A stretch of 64,000 nucleotides of DNA, taken from Antitrichia curtipendula. Its lineage: Eukaryota > Streptophyta > Bryopsida > Hypnales > Leucodontaceae. Of the stretch, positions 1 to 11,918 are shown in pieces. How positions within the stretch are numbered: the stretch's first letter is position 1; each line of letters begins with the position of its first letter. The notes under the pieces were generated by a model, which was given only the letters and a program-made list of their open reading frames with translations, was not told the DNA's origin and ran no database searches. Where the stretch lies: NCBI GenBank assembly GCA_951230915.1, contig OX579642.1, positions 8,556,001 through 8,620,000 of the forward strand, written 5' to 3'. Position numbers and translations under genes: made by a program.

Positions 1-358
1 ACCCAAAGTTTTTTTTAATTTTTGTGGGAGAAAGAGAAATGAGGAACACAACTGTAAAAAAATTTAATTTAATTTTTTGACGTGAAATAAATAAGATTTG
101 ATTTTCCAAAGTCAGAGGTGCATAGGTCCCTATTAATGTTCATAGGTGCAACTGTAATCAATCAAAACATGCCATTGAATGGAGCCAGTGAGTTTAAGAA
201 TGATCCTAACCATCCCTTTAAATGGAAACAATGATTCCAAGAATGATCCACTGTACGTTTCCATTCAATTCACTCCCGATTGTAAATCAAAATTTATTGT
301 AATTGCTAAACACCCCAGAGTTTCTTCACATAGTTTCAAATCCAATTCAAAGTGCTAT

Positions 359-850
359 AACTTTTGCATATGATGTCCAAATTCAATAAAAATTATTGGA
401 AATTTTGCGTTCTCTCTTCTAGTGTGTGTGGTAAAATTTTCAGATCAATATAAAATTTACTGATATTTTGGAAGCCAATCAAAGCTCACAGGTTCAATTT
501 GAGTCCACAAAACTGCATTTGATGGTTGAAACTTCGGGGGCTTGTATCTTCTTCATCAAATGTTACTTTTCAATAAAATTTGTTGGGTTATGTTTCCCTT
601 GAAGTCTAGTTGTTGTAGTAAGATTTTCATGTCAATCCAAAATGTTTTGAATGTTTGGAAGCAATTTGAAGTTTAAAATCCCGACATTTTTGGATTACAG
701 TGAACTTTGGGGGCTTGTTTCTTCTTCATACAATGTCCGTTTTTAATTTAAAATTTTGGAAAAGCTGCGCATACTAGTCTAGTTTGTGTGGTTAAAATTT
801 CACATCAATCCAAGAAGTTATGAGTGACTGAGAAGCATTTTAATAGAAGG
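359..850. repeat. Three diverged tandem units of about 180 bp
   Basis: Blocks starting near 359, 539 and 715 share the order (CTTCATA)CAATGTCC…, AAAATTTTGG, CTAGTTTGTGTGGTAAAA, CATCAATCCAA, GAAGCAATT. Identity is low, so the array is old. No function is evident. Confidence 0.55.
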
Positions 851-2369
851 AGGTTCAGCCTCAGATGTGTTTTTGCAATTTTTCTTACTATTTTTTGACA
901 TTTCAAAGTCATTCTGCAGAACTCACCAAATTCAGGTCTTTATTATGAGTAAAATCACACATGATGATGAACCATGTCACCTGTTCAATAGCCTAAAATC
1001 ACACACATGGGTTTGCAGTTTCTCACCACATGAAGTAATTTCTATTTCTACATCCCATGTGCACTGTTTTGGACACTCCTACAGGGGCGGTTCTTAATGC
1101 CCGAACTGTTTTTGAGCCTTCTCCTATAGTCATCATTAAATTTTAACACTGGTTAATTATACTCATCTTAGTGGCAGCAAATGCTTCTCTTGGTTTCTCA
1201 TTTTATTTTCTTCCTCATTGGTTTTCTTTATGAACATTAACATTATTGAGTAATTGTTGATGGTCACGCAAGTTTGTTATAGAAAGACAAATTTTAGTGT
1301 TGAAGGATGCAAGAGGGAGCTTATTTGTCTAATAAAAATTGCAATTTGTAGGAATTTTCAAAGTTGTTTTCTAAAAATATGGAAAATAATAAATAGTTAA
1401 CAAGGAAATTCTCATGGGCATTCCAAAAGAATTTTTTATTCAAATACTGTTTTTGACTTATACATTAGAAGACTTTTGGGGCCAAAAAAAGATCTTGAGT
1501 TTCTTAGAATTATCAGACTGCGGAGAACAATGGAAACTCTTCCAAACCAACAATCTGACATGGTCGCAATTGTGCCACATCAAATAATACTAATTGATTA
1601 ATTAATATTTTTAAATTAAAATAATATTATTTTTTAAATAAATAATATTATTTTTTAAATAAATATTATTATTTTTTAAATAAATAAATAATTTTTACTA
1701 GTTCACAACCTGGAGAACAGGTTTGAACAACCCTCCTATGACGTCAAATCTCTTCTAATAGCTTACAAATAAGTGTCCTTGAAAATGTACAAATTGCTTA
1801 ACTAGCACTAAACAAACCTATTTTCATCAATTGAGAATTTGAAAGTGCCTTAATTGCCAACCATATCTACTGCTCACCTTACCTTTTTGTATTTTATTTC
1901 GTTTTGACAAGAAAACAAATTAAAAAAAAAGGTAGAATTGAGATAATTTTTTAGAGTATGAAATTGGACCTTGGACTTAAATTGGATATTTTTGCTAAAG
2001 TAAGGTATGGACACTCATAATTAACAACGCCTACATTTGGACCAAAAAAATTGCTTTTTTTCAGATATTGATTACACAAGATGTACATACACAATCAAAA
2101 TATGAAAGTCTAAGAGTTTAATGTTGGTTTTGGGTACACCTAGAGACAAAACTTTGAAAATTCTTAATTTATTCGTATGGTGTCCAAATAAATCATGCTA
2201 AAGTACATTAGAATCCTCTTTTTGTTGCTGTTAATAAAATCTAATAAAAAAATATTTATGTATACTAATACTAACTATGCCATAGTTGTAATTAGTATCA
2301 AATTACATGTGCTTATACAGTAGACACATCAGCACTAACTCATATTTTCCTTTTTGAAACAAATGAATG
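851..2369. other. AT-rich intergenic sequence
   Basis: No gene is recognised. It contains an AT minisatellite at about 1612-1694 (unit TTTTTTAAATAAATAATATT) and a stretch at 1700-1920 with weak similarity to family E. Confidence 0.5.
1050..1125 (+). repeat. Right-end remnant of a subtype 3 TA-flanked element
   Basis: GGGCGGTTCTTAATGCC and the following bases match the right end of the subtype 3 copies. The left part is missing. Confidence 0.5.
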
Positions 2370-2371
2370 TA

Positions 2372-2661
2372 AGGTAGGAGGCTGTTAAAGCAATCTTTTA
2401 AGAGCTGACTGCATTTTCAGGGAAGCTAAACTCCTTGAAACAATTTTTAGTAAATTTTACTAGGAAGAAAAATGGAATTGGCATCTAATCCAAGTCCTCT
2501 CATATTTTTTGGACCTTTGTGGAGTTAGTTACAAATTTTTGAAGTTGAAAAATGCAGTGGTTTCTAAATGCGACCCCCTCCTGAAATGTACAATGTTGGT
2601 AACATTGAAGAAAGTAAAATGTACCTCTGTGTTAGAGGTCGCTTTTACAGACCCCTACCCT
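2372..2661 (+). mobile_element. TA-flanked element, subtype 1
   Basis: Ends are AGGTAGGAGGCTG and the complement of AGGGTAGGGGTCTGT, with TA on both sides (2370-2371, 2662-2663). The interior matches 19065 and 47804 and, in reverse, 9608. A TA target suggests a Tc1/mariner-type mobiliser, though the termini are not those of classical Stowaway. Confidence 0.75.
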
Positions 2662-3154
2662 TATTGAGATTTCATTGCCAAGGAAAATAAAATTACAAGC
2701 ATGCCAGACACAAGACACGGACTCATATTTCAAGCAAACAGCTTGCCACAGCTGCCACACAGAATTGGAGGCACATCCACTACGCATTCAAGTTGCGATA
2801 ACTCAAAACCATAACCAAAACCAACCCGCGTGTACAAATGGACGATCATCTGACTGGAAGAAACTGTTAAAAATTGACCTCATACAAATAATTGCATATT
2901 GTCATTGAAGGCCTCCCTCTTGCAATGAAGCTGTGCCTGCACAGAAATAGCAACCCTTGGCAGTATTAAATTCTGAACTTCAGTTTGTTGTTGTTGTTTC
3001 TTCACAACATGCTCTCACTGCAAGTGTAACGTAACGTAGGTTTTACAGATATATAAAAAAAATGTCGGACAGCCAGTTGTCCAGCTGCGTGATGTGTGAT
3101 TGCATTCACTCCAATAACTTATTAGAAATGTCTAAATCCAAGTTGGGTGTACTA

Positions 3155-3481
3155 AGGGTAACAGGTGCAGAAATTGCCCACCTAAGAGCTGAAACTGAAT
3201 TTTGGGGAGGCGAAACTTCTTGAAATATTTTTCAGTAAATTTTCCTTGAAAGAGAAGTGGGTTTGGCACCTACCCTAAGTCGTTTCATATTTTTTGGAGC
3301 TTTTTGAAATTAGTTATGAAATTTTGAAGTTGAACTAGCGTAGGCCTCCACAATCGTCCACCCCTGAAATGTACACTGTTTGTACATCAGTGAAGGCTAT
3401 GAAAAAACAGCATGTACAAATTGTTTACATTTTACAGGTGGACAGCTCTTAATGCCCGAACTATTCTCGGACCTGTTACTT
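3155..3481 (+). mobile_element. TA-flanked element, subtype 3, 327 bp
   Basis: TA at 3153-3154 and 3482-3483. Ends AGGGTAACAGGTGCAGAA and the complement of AAGTAACAGGTCCGAGAA. The interior matches 4854-5177 and shares short blocks with subtype 1. Confidence 0.75.
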
Positions 3482-4058
3482 TATCTCTTTGCGATGAAAT
3501 TTCGTTTCATTTGTTTCAAAAAAATAAAAATAAAAAGGTGTGGAAGTTGGGATACAATACCGCGTGTACAAAATGGATGGTGAGCTGACAGGGAACAAGT
3601 TGTTACATTGACTGCATACAATTAATTGTGTTCTGTACAGACAAAAAGAAAGAAAGAAAGAAAAAAAAGAAAAAAAGCCTCAGTCTAACTGAACTTCAAG
3701 ACAGTGGTTCCCCTCTTAAATTTTCCTGCAGGGGGGGGGGACTGCTGGAAGAACATGCTCGCATTGGTGGAAGCCAGTGGAAGTCAATTTTTTTTTTTTT
3801 TTTTTTCCCCAGGTATTAAAAAACAGGGTTGGAAAAGCCAGAGCAATTGCGAAGTAGAAAAACGCGTTCTCTGATTGATTCTGAGCTTGTGGAACTTTAA
3901 GTTATATCATTCACAGTCCTCTTGAAGTGGTGCACTTTATGTTTGTGGCTCCACAAGGTCCTTGACTGTCAGGGAAAGGACTCAACTTTTTTACGCCTTG
4001 AAAGAGATGCAACGGAAATGCTCAACAAATCCAAGTCTGTCTTGTCAGTGCAAGAGTA

Positions 4059-4468
4059 AGGTAGGAGGCTCAGATATGGCACATCTAAGGGTTGTTTTGC
4101 CTTTTTGCGTATTTCATTGGACGGGAATAATTTCAGCTCATTTTTCAGACAAAGAGAAATAGACAAGGAATCTATCCCAAGTAGTTTTGTATTTTTCCAA
4201 GCATTTTTGAATTACTTATAAATTTTCAAACGAGTTGGATCATAGGTCCCTATTTATGACCCTAGGTCTTTTATAAACGGTTCACTTACAATTCTGAAGA
4301 ATAATGGGGAATGCAAAGCGAATGATTGACTCTTGCAATTGATGATGCTTTTATTTCTTGATTCATTCAATGACTATAAATGTCAATTTCAGAACCAACT
4401 CATGTCCATTTCACAGCCATTTGTAGGGTCCGTTCTTAATACCCACTCCATTTCAGAGCCTCCTACCT
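4059..4468 (+). mobile_element. TA-flanked element, subtype 2, 410 bp
   Basis: TA at 4057-4058 and 4469-4470. Ends AGGTAGGAGGCTC and the complement of AGGTAGGAGGCTC. The interior (CATAGGTCCCTATTTATGAC) differs from subtype 1 but matches 11506 and the first part of 59789. Confidence 0.85.
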
Positions 4469-4853
4469 TAGACAACGTGGGCTGGAACTGAAGGTTTTAA
4501 TTTGAAGGAAACATGCGTTGCGCGAGTCTAAGTATCTTGTCATTACGGTAGTACTTACCTTAATAAGAGGAAATCTGGCTCCGTCACGGTTTTGTTCTTG
4601 TGGGTTTATTGTACCTGTTTTTGTTAGTTATGCTTGAAGTTAAAACTAGTTCACATGAGATGGTGGTTTTTGTTTTTGTTTTTGCAACGAACATGGATCA
4701 GCAAAGGCCGCTCCAACTCTTGCTCCATCAGCTCTGAATGTACACTGAATATGATCCACCATTGGATGCTGCCTAGGAAGACAAATAAACTTCTAAAATG
4801 CAGCACTTTCACTTGTTGCATCAACTCTGAATGTACACTCAATAAGGTAACTA

Positions 4854-5177
4854 AGGTAACAGGTCCAGAAATCGCCCACCTAAGAGCTGAAATTGAATTT
4901 TGGGAAGGCGAAACTTCTTAAAATATTTTTCAGTAAATTTTCCTTGAAAGAGAAGTGGATTTGGCATCTAACCTAAGTCGTTTCATATTTTTTGGAGCTT
5001 TTTGAAATTAGTTATGAAAATTTGAAGTTGAACTAGCATAGGGCTCCAAAATCGTCCACCCCTGAAATGTACATTGTTGTACATCAGTGAAGGCTATGAA
5101 AAACAGCATGTACAAACCGTGTACATTTTACAGATGGGCGGTTCTTAATGCCTAAACTATTGTCGAGATTTCTACCT
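4854..5177 (+). mobile_element. TA-flanked element, subtype 3, 324 bp
   Basis: TA at 4852-4853 and 5178-5179. It begins AGGTAACAGGTCCAG. The interior is over 85% identical by eye to 3155-3481. A short extra AAGGTAA lies just before its left end. Confidence 0.8.
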
Positions 5178-5759
5178 TACACCTAAAAGCGCATGCTACC
5201 TAAAATCGCACACTACAAATTCTTGCCTAAATGTACTCCCGTTGTTCATGAGAGTCTATGATTGCTTTTAGGAATGCCTGTTTTTAGCACTTTAAAAACT
5301 CGTAGTTTATTCATACGGGGTCCAAAAAATGCATTTTAAGAGAATCCAAAATTCCCTTTTCACTACCAAGAGGGCCCCACAAAAATATTTTAATGTAATA
5401 ATGGAACTATGGTGAATTGTGCAATTTTAGGTGTAGTTACCTTATAATTGTTCAACATTCAACATTGTGGTATGAAGATGAATAAACTTCTAAATGCACT
5501 TTCACTTGTCTTCACATGTTGTATGCACGATTGAATGTAGACACGTTCTAGCTATGTATAGGATAAACATGGAACATGCAATTATAATTTTAAAAAAATT
5601 GTCACTAAGAGAATTGGAGGTACTAAAGGCATAATAACCACTTGAAATTAATATATTTTATACATATTAGTATCAAATTGTTGCAACATTTGCAACAATA
5701 CCCCCAATGCATGAGAAACATAGTATTTTCTTTCATTTGTTTGAATTCGATTTGAAACT

Positions 5760-6163
5760 CACTACACCAAAGATGATATTTAGTGTTGAGTGACATTTAG
5801 TGTTTTTACCCCCCTACTAGCTACAACACTAAATCTGAACTTGTCCACAATTAGTGTTAGACTTGAATGTGTTGGCTGCAAACTTCAGAGCCTTGTAACT
5901 TTTGCAAATGCCAAAAAACATCTCATTTTCCTGATTTGAAGAATTTTGCAAAAGTTACAAGGCTCTAAAGTTTGCAGCCGGCTAGCCCTAATCGGTCCGA
6001 TTCTGTCCGTGAACAGTGATATTCCCTTTGATATGACAACTCTGGTTCACATTTAGTGTTTGAATTGACATTTAATGTTACTTACTTTCATAGGGTAATT
6101 GGCTTTTAGTGTATGCCTTCGTATTTAGTGTACAAGACACTAAATATCATCTTTAGTGTAGTG
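5760..6163 (+). mobile_element. CACTA-like element with subterminal repeats, 404 bp
   Basis: The termini are inverted copies, CACTACACCAAAGATGATAT versus CACTACACTAAAGATGATAT. The motif TTTAGTGT or a one-base variant recurs about eight times near both ends (5777, 5793, 5849, 6052, 6104, 6124 and others), as in the subterminal repeats of CACTA transposons. The middle contains a second inverted repeat (GCCTTGTAACTTTTGCAAA near 5890 and its complement near 5950). A clean 3-bp flanking duplication is not seen (ACT versus CTT). Confidence 0.75.
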
Positions 6164-6322
6164 CTTTCATTGGATGAATATGTAGAACGATGACTACATG
6201 GTCATCCAATTAAGTGAAATAGTTACAATAGATGGTGATTTTGTGCACTTAATGTGATAGGTCATCCGGTAATTCTCAATGCACGTACCTGATAAGAAAT
6301 CATAATTGAATTTTGATACTGA

Positions 6323-6537
6323 GACTATAAAAAACCCGCGTTTTAGGTGACAAGCCCAATTTTTTGAAACAGATTTCAGGTGACATCCAATGCAACAACC
6401 CATTTTTTTATGTCAACAAAAATGTCCAATGTAACATCAATATTGACATAAAAACATGGGTTGTTGCATTGGATGTCACCTAAAACTTGTTTCAAAAAAT
6501 TTGGGTTAGTCACCTAAAATGTGGAGTTCTAATAGTG
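6323..6537 (+). mobile_element. CACTA-like palindromic MITE, 215 bp
   Basis: The two ~95-bp arms are inverted copies sharing the core AGGTGACATCCAATGCAAC. The termini read GACTATAAAAA on the left and, inward from the right, CACTATTAGAA. TGA at 6320-6322 and 6538-6540 is a 3-bp target duplication. No coding capacity. Confidence 0.8.
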
Positions 6538-6639
6538 TGACTTTGTGTTAAGACAATGCAACCTGCTATTCTGACCATTCATATTCCTTTATATAGAAGG
6601 GACTAAGATAGGTACACCAAAAATAGAAACCTCCTTCAA

Positions 6640-6850
6640 ATTATCATCATCACTTTGTGTACATCTCCAAAGACAATATATACCTACATGGAAGAAATGA
6701 TAATAAAACATCTACAGTACCTTATAAAAAAACCTTGATCCTTCGTAACTTTTACACACAACATCCAAATATCTCGTTTCTTGATGCACTAGAACCTCCT
6801 TTCACTTGCCAACAACAAGAAAATATGAAAATTCAACCAATCTAATAATA
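6640..6850 (+). repeat. Dispersed repeat F, copy 1
   Basis: Shares TGTACATCTCC, CGTAACTTTTACACA, ATCCAAAT and CAATCTAATAATA in order with copies at 18715-19020 and 44754-44945. Short open frames within it are fortuitous. Confidence 0.65.
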
Positions 6851-6950
6851 TAAACCACACACAATAATATAATCTACACATAATAACAAAAAATGGTAGT
6901 TTGGGGGTATCCATGCCACCCTATCACATAATGATTACCCCAGTGGTTGT

Positions 6951-8490
6951 CTTGCCTGAAAGAAACACCAGACATACTTCCACCATGAATACAATCTGTA
7001 CATGAACCAAATGTTAAAATGTTCCCTAGAAAGCAAAGGGTGGGATGCAAAATTCAAATTTTGGAGTAGACAGTGGATTATTTATCCAAACTCCCCACTA
7101 GGGCTAGTGGGTGTGGGGGGAGGGGGCTTCCTTATGCCAGAATTCACCAGAAAAAAATTATTTGGCTAAACAACGGCAAAAAATCGTGAAGTTTTTTTTG
7201 TCAAAAATCTTCAATTAAAAAAAAAATCTAGAATGAAGTTGTAAGATTGTGGATGAAAATAGAATTAAAGACATGTGCAAATGTGATATTTTCTATCCTA
7301 CATTTGAATGAATGCTGAAATTTGGAGCACCACCATAACATTTTATTTCACCACTTTGGCACTTCATAAAAAATGGGAAACAAAAAACCCCAAAAAAACA
7401 ATGCTCCACACCTAATGACCATCAATGTGGATCTATATACATACATACACACATACATACATACATACATACATACATACACTGACTGAGTAACAAGGGG
7501 ATGCATACATACATTGTCTCACGGATTCACAATCTTTGACAAGGAGGCTCTGACATCAAGTTTTTTATTTTTATTTTTAAAGAGGGTGCCATCCAATGTC
7601 CGGGGAGTACCGGCATTTAGTTACGACCTAGCCGAAATTTTTAGAAGATTTCCGAATGACATAGAAAAGATTGGGATGAGGTACCAGCCCCCCAAATGCA
7701 AAATTCGGAAATTGACCGGCTAGAATAAAAAACTTGCGGCAATTTGACCGGCTACCACAAAAAAATTTAGGATTTCTACCGTTTCATTATATTTTTTTTA
7801 GGCGGGCAGCCGAGGGAAGTAGGGGTAGGTCGGAATGTTTTGGAAAGGGGGGTCTGAAGTCTGAACTCTGGACTTTGGAGTAGTGGAGTTTGGGTCTTTG
7901 GGACTTGGGAGAGTTGCTTGTAGATGAATGTGTGATTGTTGAGTGTTTGAGTGTCTGTCTGTTTGAGTCTCAAAGCCGTTGGAACTTGGGAGCGATTTTA
8001 GCATCTACCTTGTCCAAGGGATCCCACCACGCATCAGTCATCCCACCACACATCCGAAACTTGAATTCAATTTTCCACTTTCATTCGTGAAATTAGGGTT
8101 CAAAAGTTCAATGCATCGCAACCATCGGTCACTGCCTCAGTTGTAGTAAGTCTGAAATTAGGGTTCGGTGCTTTAGAGGGACCCGAGGAGGACTATGATA
8201 ATATACTCCATGATGCCATACTCTTGTGGAAGAATGAAATAAAATACAAATATCTTTATGCTAAACCGTCTACCTATTTGTCTAATCTAGGTCCTAGCCT
8301 AAGCAATGCATCTTCCTCATTTGGAGATGTACATCAGTAGGAGGCACAATTGTCTTAGCTTGTTATGACTTATGTGACATTATTGTATTTCTTTTCCCAT
8401 GTGATTTTGATTCTTGTGAATGTTGTTTTCATTTTTGTGAATGGTATTTTGTGGGTGGGTGGTACTAATTGTGGGCATGTCATATTAACA
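6951..8490. other. Intergenic sequence with an ATAC microsatellite
   Basis: No gene is recognised. An (ATAC)n tract lies at 7436-7482. From about 7800 the sequence becomes less AT-rich and has two copies of GAAATTAGGGTTC (8089 and 8156), resembling a plant promoter or leader, but no open frame with a recognisable domain follows. Confidence 0.4.
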
Positions 8491-8545
8491 AGCCTCTCCA
8501 AAATGCATGGATCCTTTCTTGGATCCATGCATTTTAGGAAGGCTA
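8491..8545. repeat. Perfect short hairpin
   Basis: AAAATGCATGGATCC and its complement face each other across a few bases near 8517, extended by partial pairing of AAGCCT with AGGCT. It could be a tiny transposon remnant or a fold-back next to the tRNA-like segment. Confidence 0.7.
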
Positions 8546-8546
8546 C

Positions 8547-8600
8547 ATCCTTGGCCCTAAACCGATAGGGGCAATGCCAGGTTCAAATCCTGCCAAGGAT
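8547..8600 (+). ncRNA. tRNA-like segment lacking a D arm
   Basis: ATCCTTG at 8547-8553 pairs fully with CAAGGAT at 8594-8600, like a 7-bp acceptor stem. A CAGG-TTCAAAT-CCTG hairpin just before the 3' strand looks like a T arm and contains a B-box-like GGTTCAAATCC. A GCCC/GGGC hairpin lies between. At 54 nt it is too short for a normal tRNA. It may be part of a tRNA-derived SINE or a decayed tRNA. Confidence 0.3.
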
Positions 8601-9605
8601 TTTGCACTATGTAAATGAACCCCTCTCAAAGCAAAATAAAACAACTTAAGGAAAATAACAAAAAAAATATAGAACCGACTAGATTTACAAACTTAAGGAA
8701 ATTTTCCAAATGAAAATAGAGTATGGCGGCAATGCTACCGGAAGGAAAACTAAGTTGTAGGAAATGAACCGGGATTTTTTTCCGACTTTCGGCACACTTC
8801 CGGACAAATTTGAAGAAATCCGAGGCAGATGAAGATTTTTAGGAAATCTACCGATTTTCCCACAGAACTTCCTGGACTGTGGTGCCATCTCCCTGTCTCC
8901 TTGATGGATGGGACAAGCTCGGTACTTCAGTGGGTGGTCATTGCACCCGACCCCAGTGGTCAACCTCAACCCGGACCCCGGACCCCGGACCCGACCCGCA
9001 AAGAAGTGCAGCCGCTCCCCGTCACATCATCACGTGACACCACGTCGTCTCTTCTCCCTCTCCCCCCTCGACCTCCCACGCCACGCCAACTCGCCAAGGC
9101 AAGGTGAAGCCCGAAGGTGAAAAAGAGGGCCTGCCTTGGGGGGGACACCCATTCCATTCCATTTCCATTTCCATTCCCCATTCAAGTCTTGGACGGTGCC
9201 ACACATGTGTTGCCTGCACACAAAAGTGTAAGGGAGAGTGACACACACAAATGGGCGATGGCAGACCGGGGGTTTGGTAGTACTTCTCGGACCTGTCCCC
9301 CAAAATTGTCCTCGCTCGATTGGGGGTTAGGGGTTGGGTTTGGGGATAAAGCATCCTCCATTTCGTTCATGTCGGGTTGACCCTCTCCTTTTACAGGAAG
9401 CAAACATTTTTGGCAATTGATTGGGACAGGTACATAACGTTAACTGTTAACGGGATTCGAAAATTGGCACGGGCGAGGACATTTCATTTGTTTGTGGGTA
9501 TTTAATTTAATTTAAATTAAAGGGGCACTGGGTGTTGATGGTTGCAGTGGAAACGGTAAACAGTTTGTGTTTGGAAGAGTGGTATTATTAAGGTGAACCC
9601 GCCCT
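8601..9605. other. GC-richer intergenic stretch
   Basis: No gene is recognised. It contains a G-box-type TCACGTGA at 9029-9036, a CCATTT run at 9152-9180 and runs of CCGGACC. Several overlapping open frames on both strands come from composition and show no domain. It may be a promoter or leader whose gene is outside recognition. Confidence 0.35.
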
Positions 9606-9607
9606 TA

Positions 9608-9886
9608 AGGTAGCGGTCTGTAAAAGCGACCTGTCTCTAAAAGCGACCTCTAGTTTGAACTTGAGTTTGAGGTGAAATTGGGGGTTGCTTTTAGAAACCA
9701 CTGCGTTTCAACTTCAAAAATTTGTAACTAATTCCACAAAGGTCCACAAAAAATATGAAACGACTTGGATTAGATGCCAATTCCATTTTTCTTCCTTGTA
9801 AAATGAAGTGAAAATTGTTTCAAGGAGTTTAGCTTCCCTGAAAATGCAATCAGCTCTTACAGGGTTGCTTTAACAACCTCCTACCT
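9608..9886 (-). mobile_element. TA-flanked element, subtype 1, reverse orientation
   Basis: Reverse-oriented copy of the 2372 element. Left flank is TA at 9606-9607; right flank is CG, probably a decayed TA. Its left end contains two adjacent copies of the TCTGTAAAAGCGACC / TCTCTAAAAGCGACC motif. Confidence 0.75.
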
Positions 9887-9989
9887 CGTATAGACAGTCG
9901 GAACAAGTGGTTTGCCTTAGGTGCATGTCATAGGTTGGTTTACCTTATGGGTACTATGGTAGCTACCCCTAAAATCACCCAATCAAACA

Positions 9990-11400
9990 TTTGGGTGTGG
10001 TTTATGTTTGGAAGAGTCTCAATATATTCTTATGGTCACTGCAAGGTAAAACAACCCATAGTGGTTAGAATCCTATATAAAGGCAAGTGTGAAAAACAGC
10101 AAGACTGAGCAACTAAAATTATTGATTGTTTCGACAAAGTATGAATTCTCTATGAATTTTTGAGTATTCAACCCATGATGGTTCAAATGAGTCTCTAGAC
10201 TACCCCACAAACCTATAAAATTTGTATCCACATACTCATCTTACTTACACATGTAAATCAATTACAAAAATTTCTATTGTGGAAGGCCTAAAAAGTCACT
10301 TCCTACAATGAAATTATGTACATTGGAAAAAATTAGAAGTTCTTAATGAGGTCATTAACCCCTAAAGGACCAAGCTGCATTTTTTGGTAACATAGAAATT
10401 TTGGGCAGATATGTATGACTAGAGATTTGCATATTTTAGACTGAAATTTTAATAGAAGGTAGGGACAAGGGATTTATTTCATATGCACTAAATTTTATGA
10501 GATTTGGAAATGTGAGTCAAAAGTTATCGCCTAATACGTTACTTTTTTTTTTTTTTTTCCAAATGGGCAAATTGGACAAATAAGAAAAAATCAATTTTTT
10601 TAGAAACATAAATTTGAAATTATTTTTTTAGATTTATATATACGTGGAAAGGTTTGAATCATTCCATTTTGATTAATGGTTCAAAAGTTATGAGGAGATT
10701 TAGTTTGTGGGCAGTTATGGATTCTCTACCCTAAAATAAACTTTTAAGTCCTTTACTTTACTTAGTTTTCAATATTTTTTGAAAAAAATAAATCACAAGA
10801 TGTAGATTGTTTATTATTACATTGCAACCGTTGAAATTGACATTTTTCAATTCATGAGTAAATTCTAAACAATTTTGTATTTTAAATCATCCTCTACTTC
10901 TTTCTACTTGTTACTTTTTTTTTATATATTGTACAATTCCAAATGATCTGAAAATTTTCAAGCATGTAGCCAACTTGCCTTGAAGAATCAATCCAAAGAA
11001 CTAAAATAATTTTGGACATTTTTTCATAATGCTTTGACCTTGTAAATTGCAGTTGTTCGTTTTTTAGTAGGGCCCTAAAAGCATATTTGTCACTTCAAAT
11101 GCTAATATTTTGCAATCTACATGGTGAAAATTTCTGATTTTTTTTTCCACATCTTCTCAAGTCAACATACTACAGGATCCTAGGGTTAAATGTGTCTGAA
11201 AGTGTGTGTTTTTTTCCAAAATTTGGTACTTGTACTAGAAATGAGAATTTCTGAGCGTTTTTGGTAATAACATAGTCAAGGAACTTTAGGGGTTAATCAC
11301 TCCGTTATTGTCAAATAAGACATTGATTGTGGACCAAATCTCATTTAATAAAAAAACAAAAACAAGAACAATGGGATCATTCCCTATGAGTCCCACAATA
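9990..11400 (+). repeat. Dispersed repeat G, copy 1, split by TTAA element A1
   Basis: The parts 9990-10358 and 11293-11400 join to match 56990-57360 (CATCTTACTTAC, AAAAAGTCACTTCCT, then TTAATCACTCC and AAGACATTGATTGTGG). Confidence 0.75.
10359..11292. mobile_element. TTAA element type A, complete, 934 bp (A1)
   Basis: Flanked by TTAA at 10355-10358 and 11293-11296. The inverted ends are CCCCTAAAGGACC and CCCCTAAAGTTCC. It lies in a dispersed repeat (family G) whose second copy has one uninterrupted TTAA at 57219-57222, showing the pre-insertion state. The interior is AT-rich without a long open frame and is shared with 15274, 32261 and 34282. Confidence 0.88.
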
Positions 11401-11505
11401 GAATCTTCTACCTTAGCAACTTGTACCCCTAAAATCACCCAATCAAGCATTTGAGTGTGGTTTGTGTTTAGAAGACTTGTATTATTACGATCACTATTGT
11501 AACTA

Positions 11506-11916
11506 AGGTAGGATGCTCTAAAAGCGCCCATTTAAGGGTTGGTCCGTCTTTTGCGTAGGTTTTCACGAATAGAAATATTTTTCACTCATTTTTCAGAGAA
11601 AGAAAAATGGATGCCAAACTTAACCCAAGTCGTTTCATATTTTTTGAAGCATTTTTGAATTAGTTATGAATTTTCAAAGATTTCAGTTGTAGGTACCTAT
11701 TTGTGACCCTAGGTCTCCCAAAATGCGTTCACTTTACAACTTCTAAAGTGATTTGAGGAAATCAAGGCCAATGACTGGCTCTTGCAATAAAGAATACTTT
11801 TTTGGAGGGTTCAATCAATGAATAAAGTGGTCCATTTAAAGACCAACTCATATCTATTTAGTACCATTTTGTAGGGTTGATTTGAAGAAGCCGGTCGCTT
11901 TTAGAGCATCCTACCT
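11506..11916 (+). mobile_element. TA-flanked element, subtype 2, 411 bp
   Basis: Ends are an almost perfect 25-bp inverted repeat beginning AGGTAGGATGCTCTAAAAGC. TA flanks at 11504-11505 and 11917-11918. The interior matches 4059. Confidence 0.88.
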
Positions 11917-11918
11917 TA

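Noticed and set aside
2372..2661. TA-flanked AGGTAGG repeats as SINEs
   Set aside because: They have inverted termini and TA flanks, no internal pol III boxes and no A-rich tail, so a DNA transposon origin fits better.
9022..9354. Overlapping open frames on both strands in the GC-rich stretch
   Set aside because: Arise from low AT content and simple repeats; no domain, no splice-consistent neighbours.
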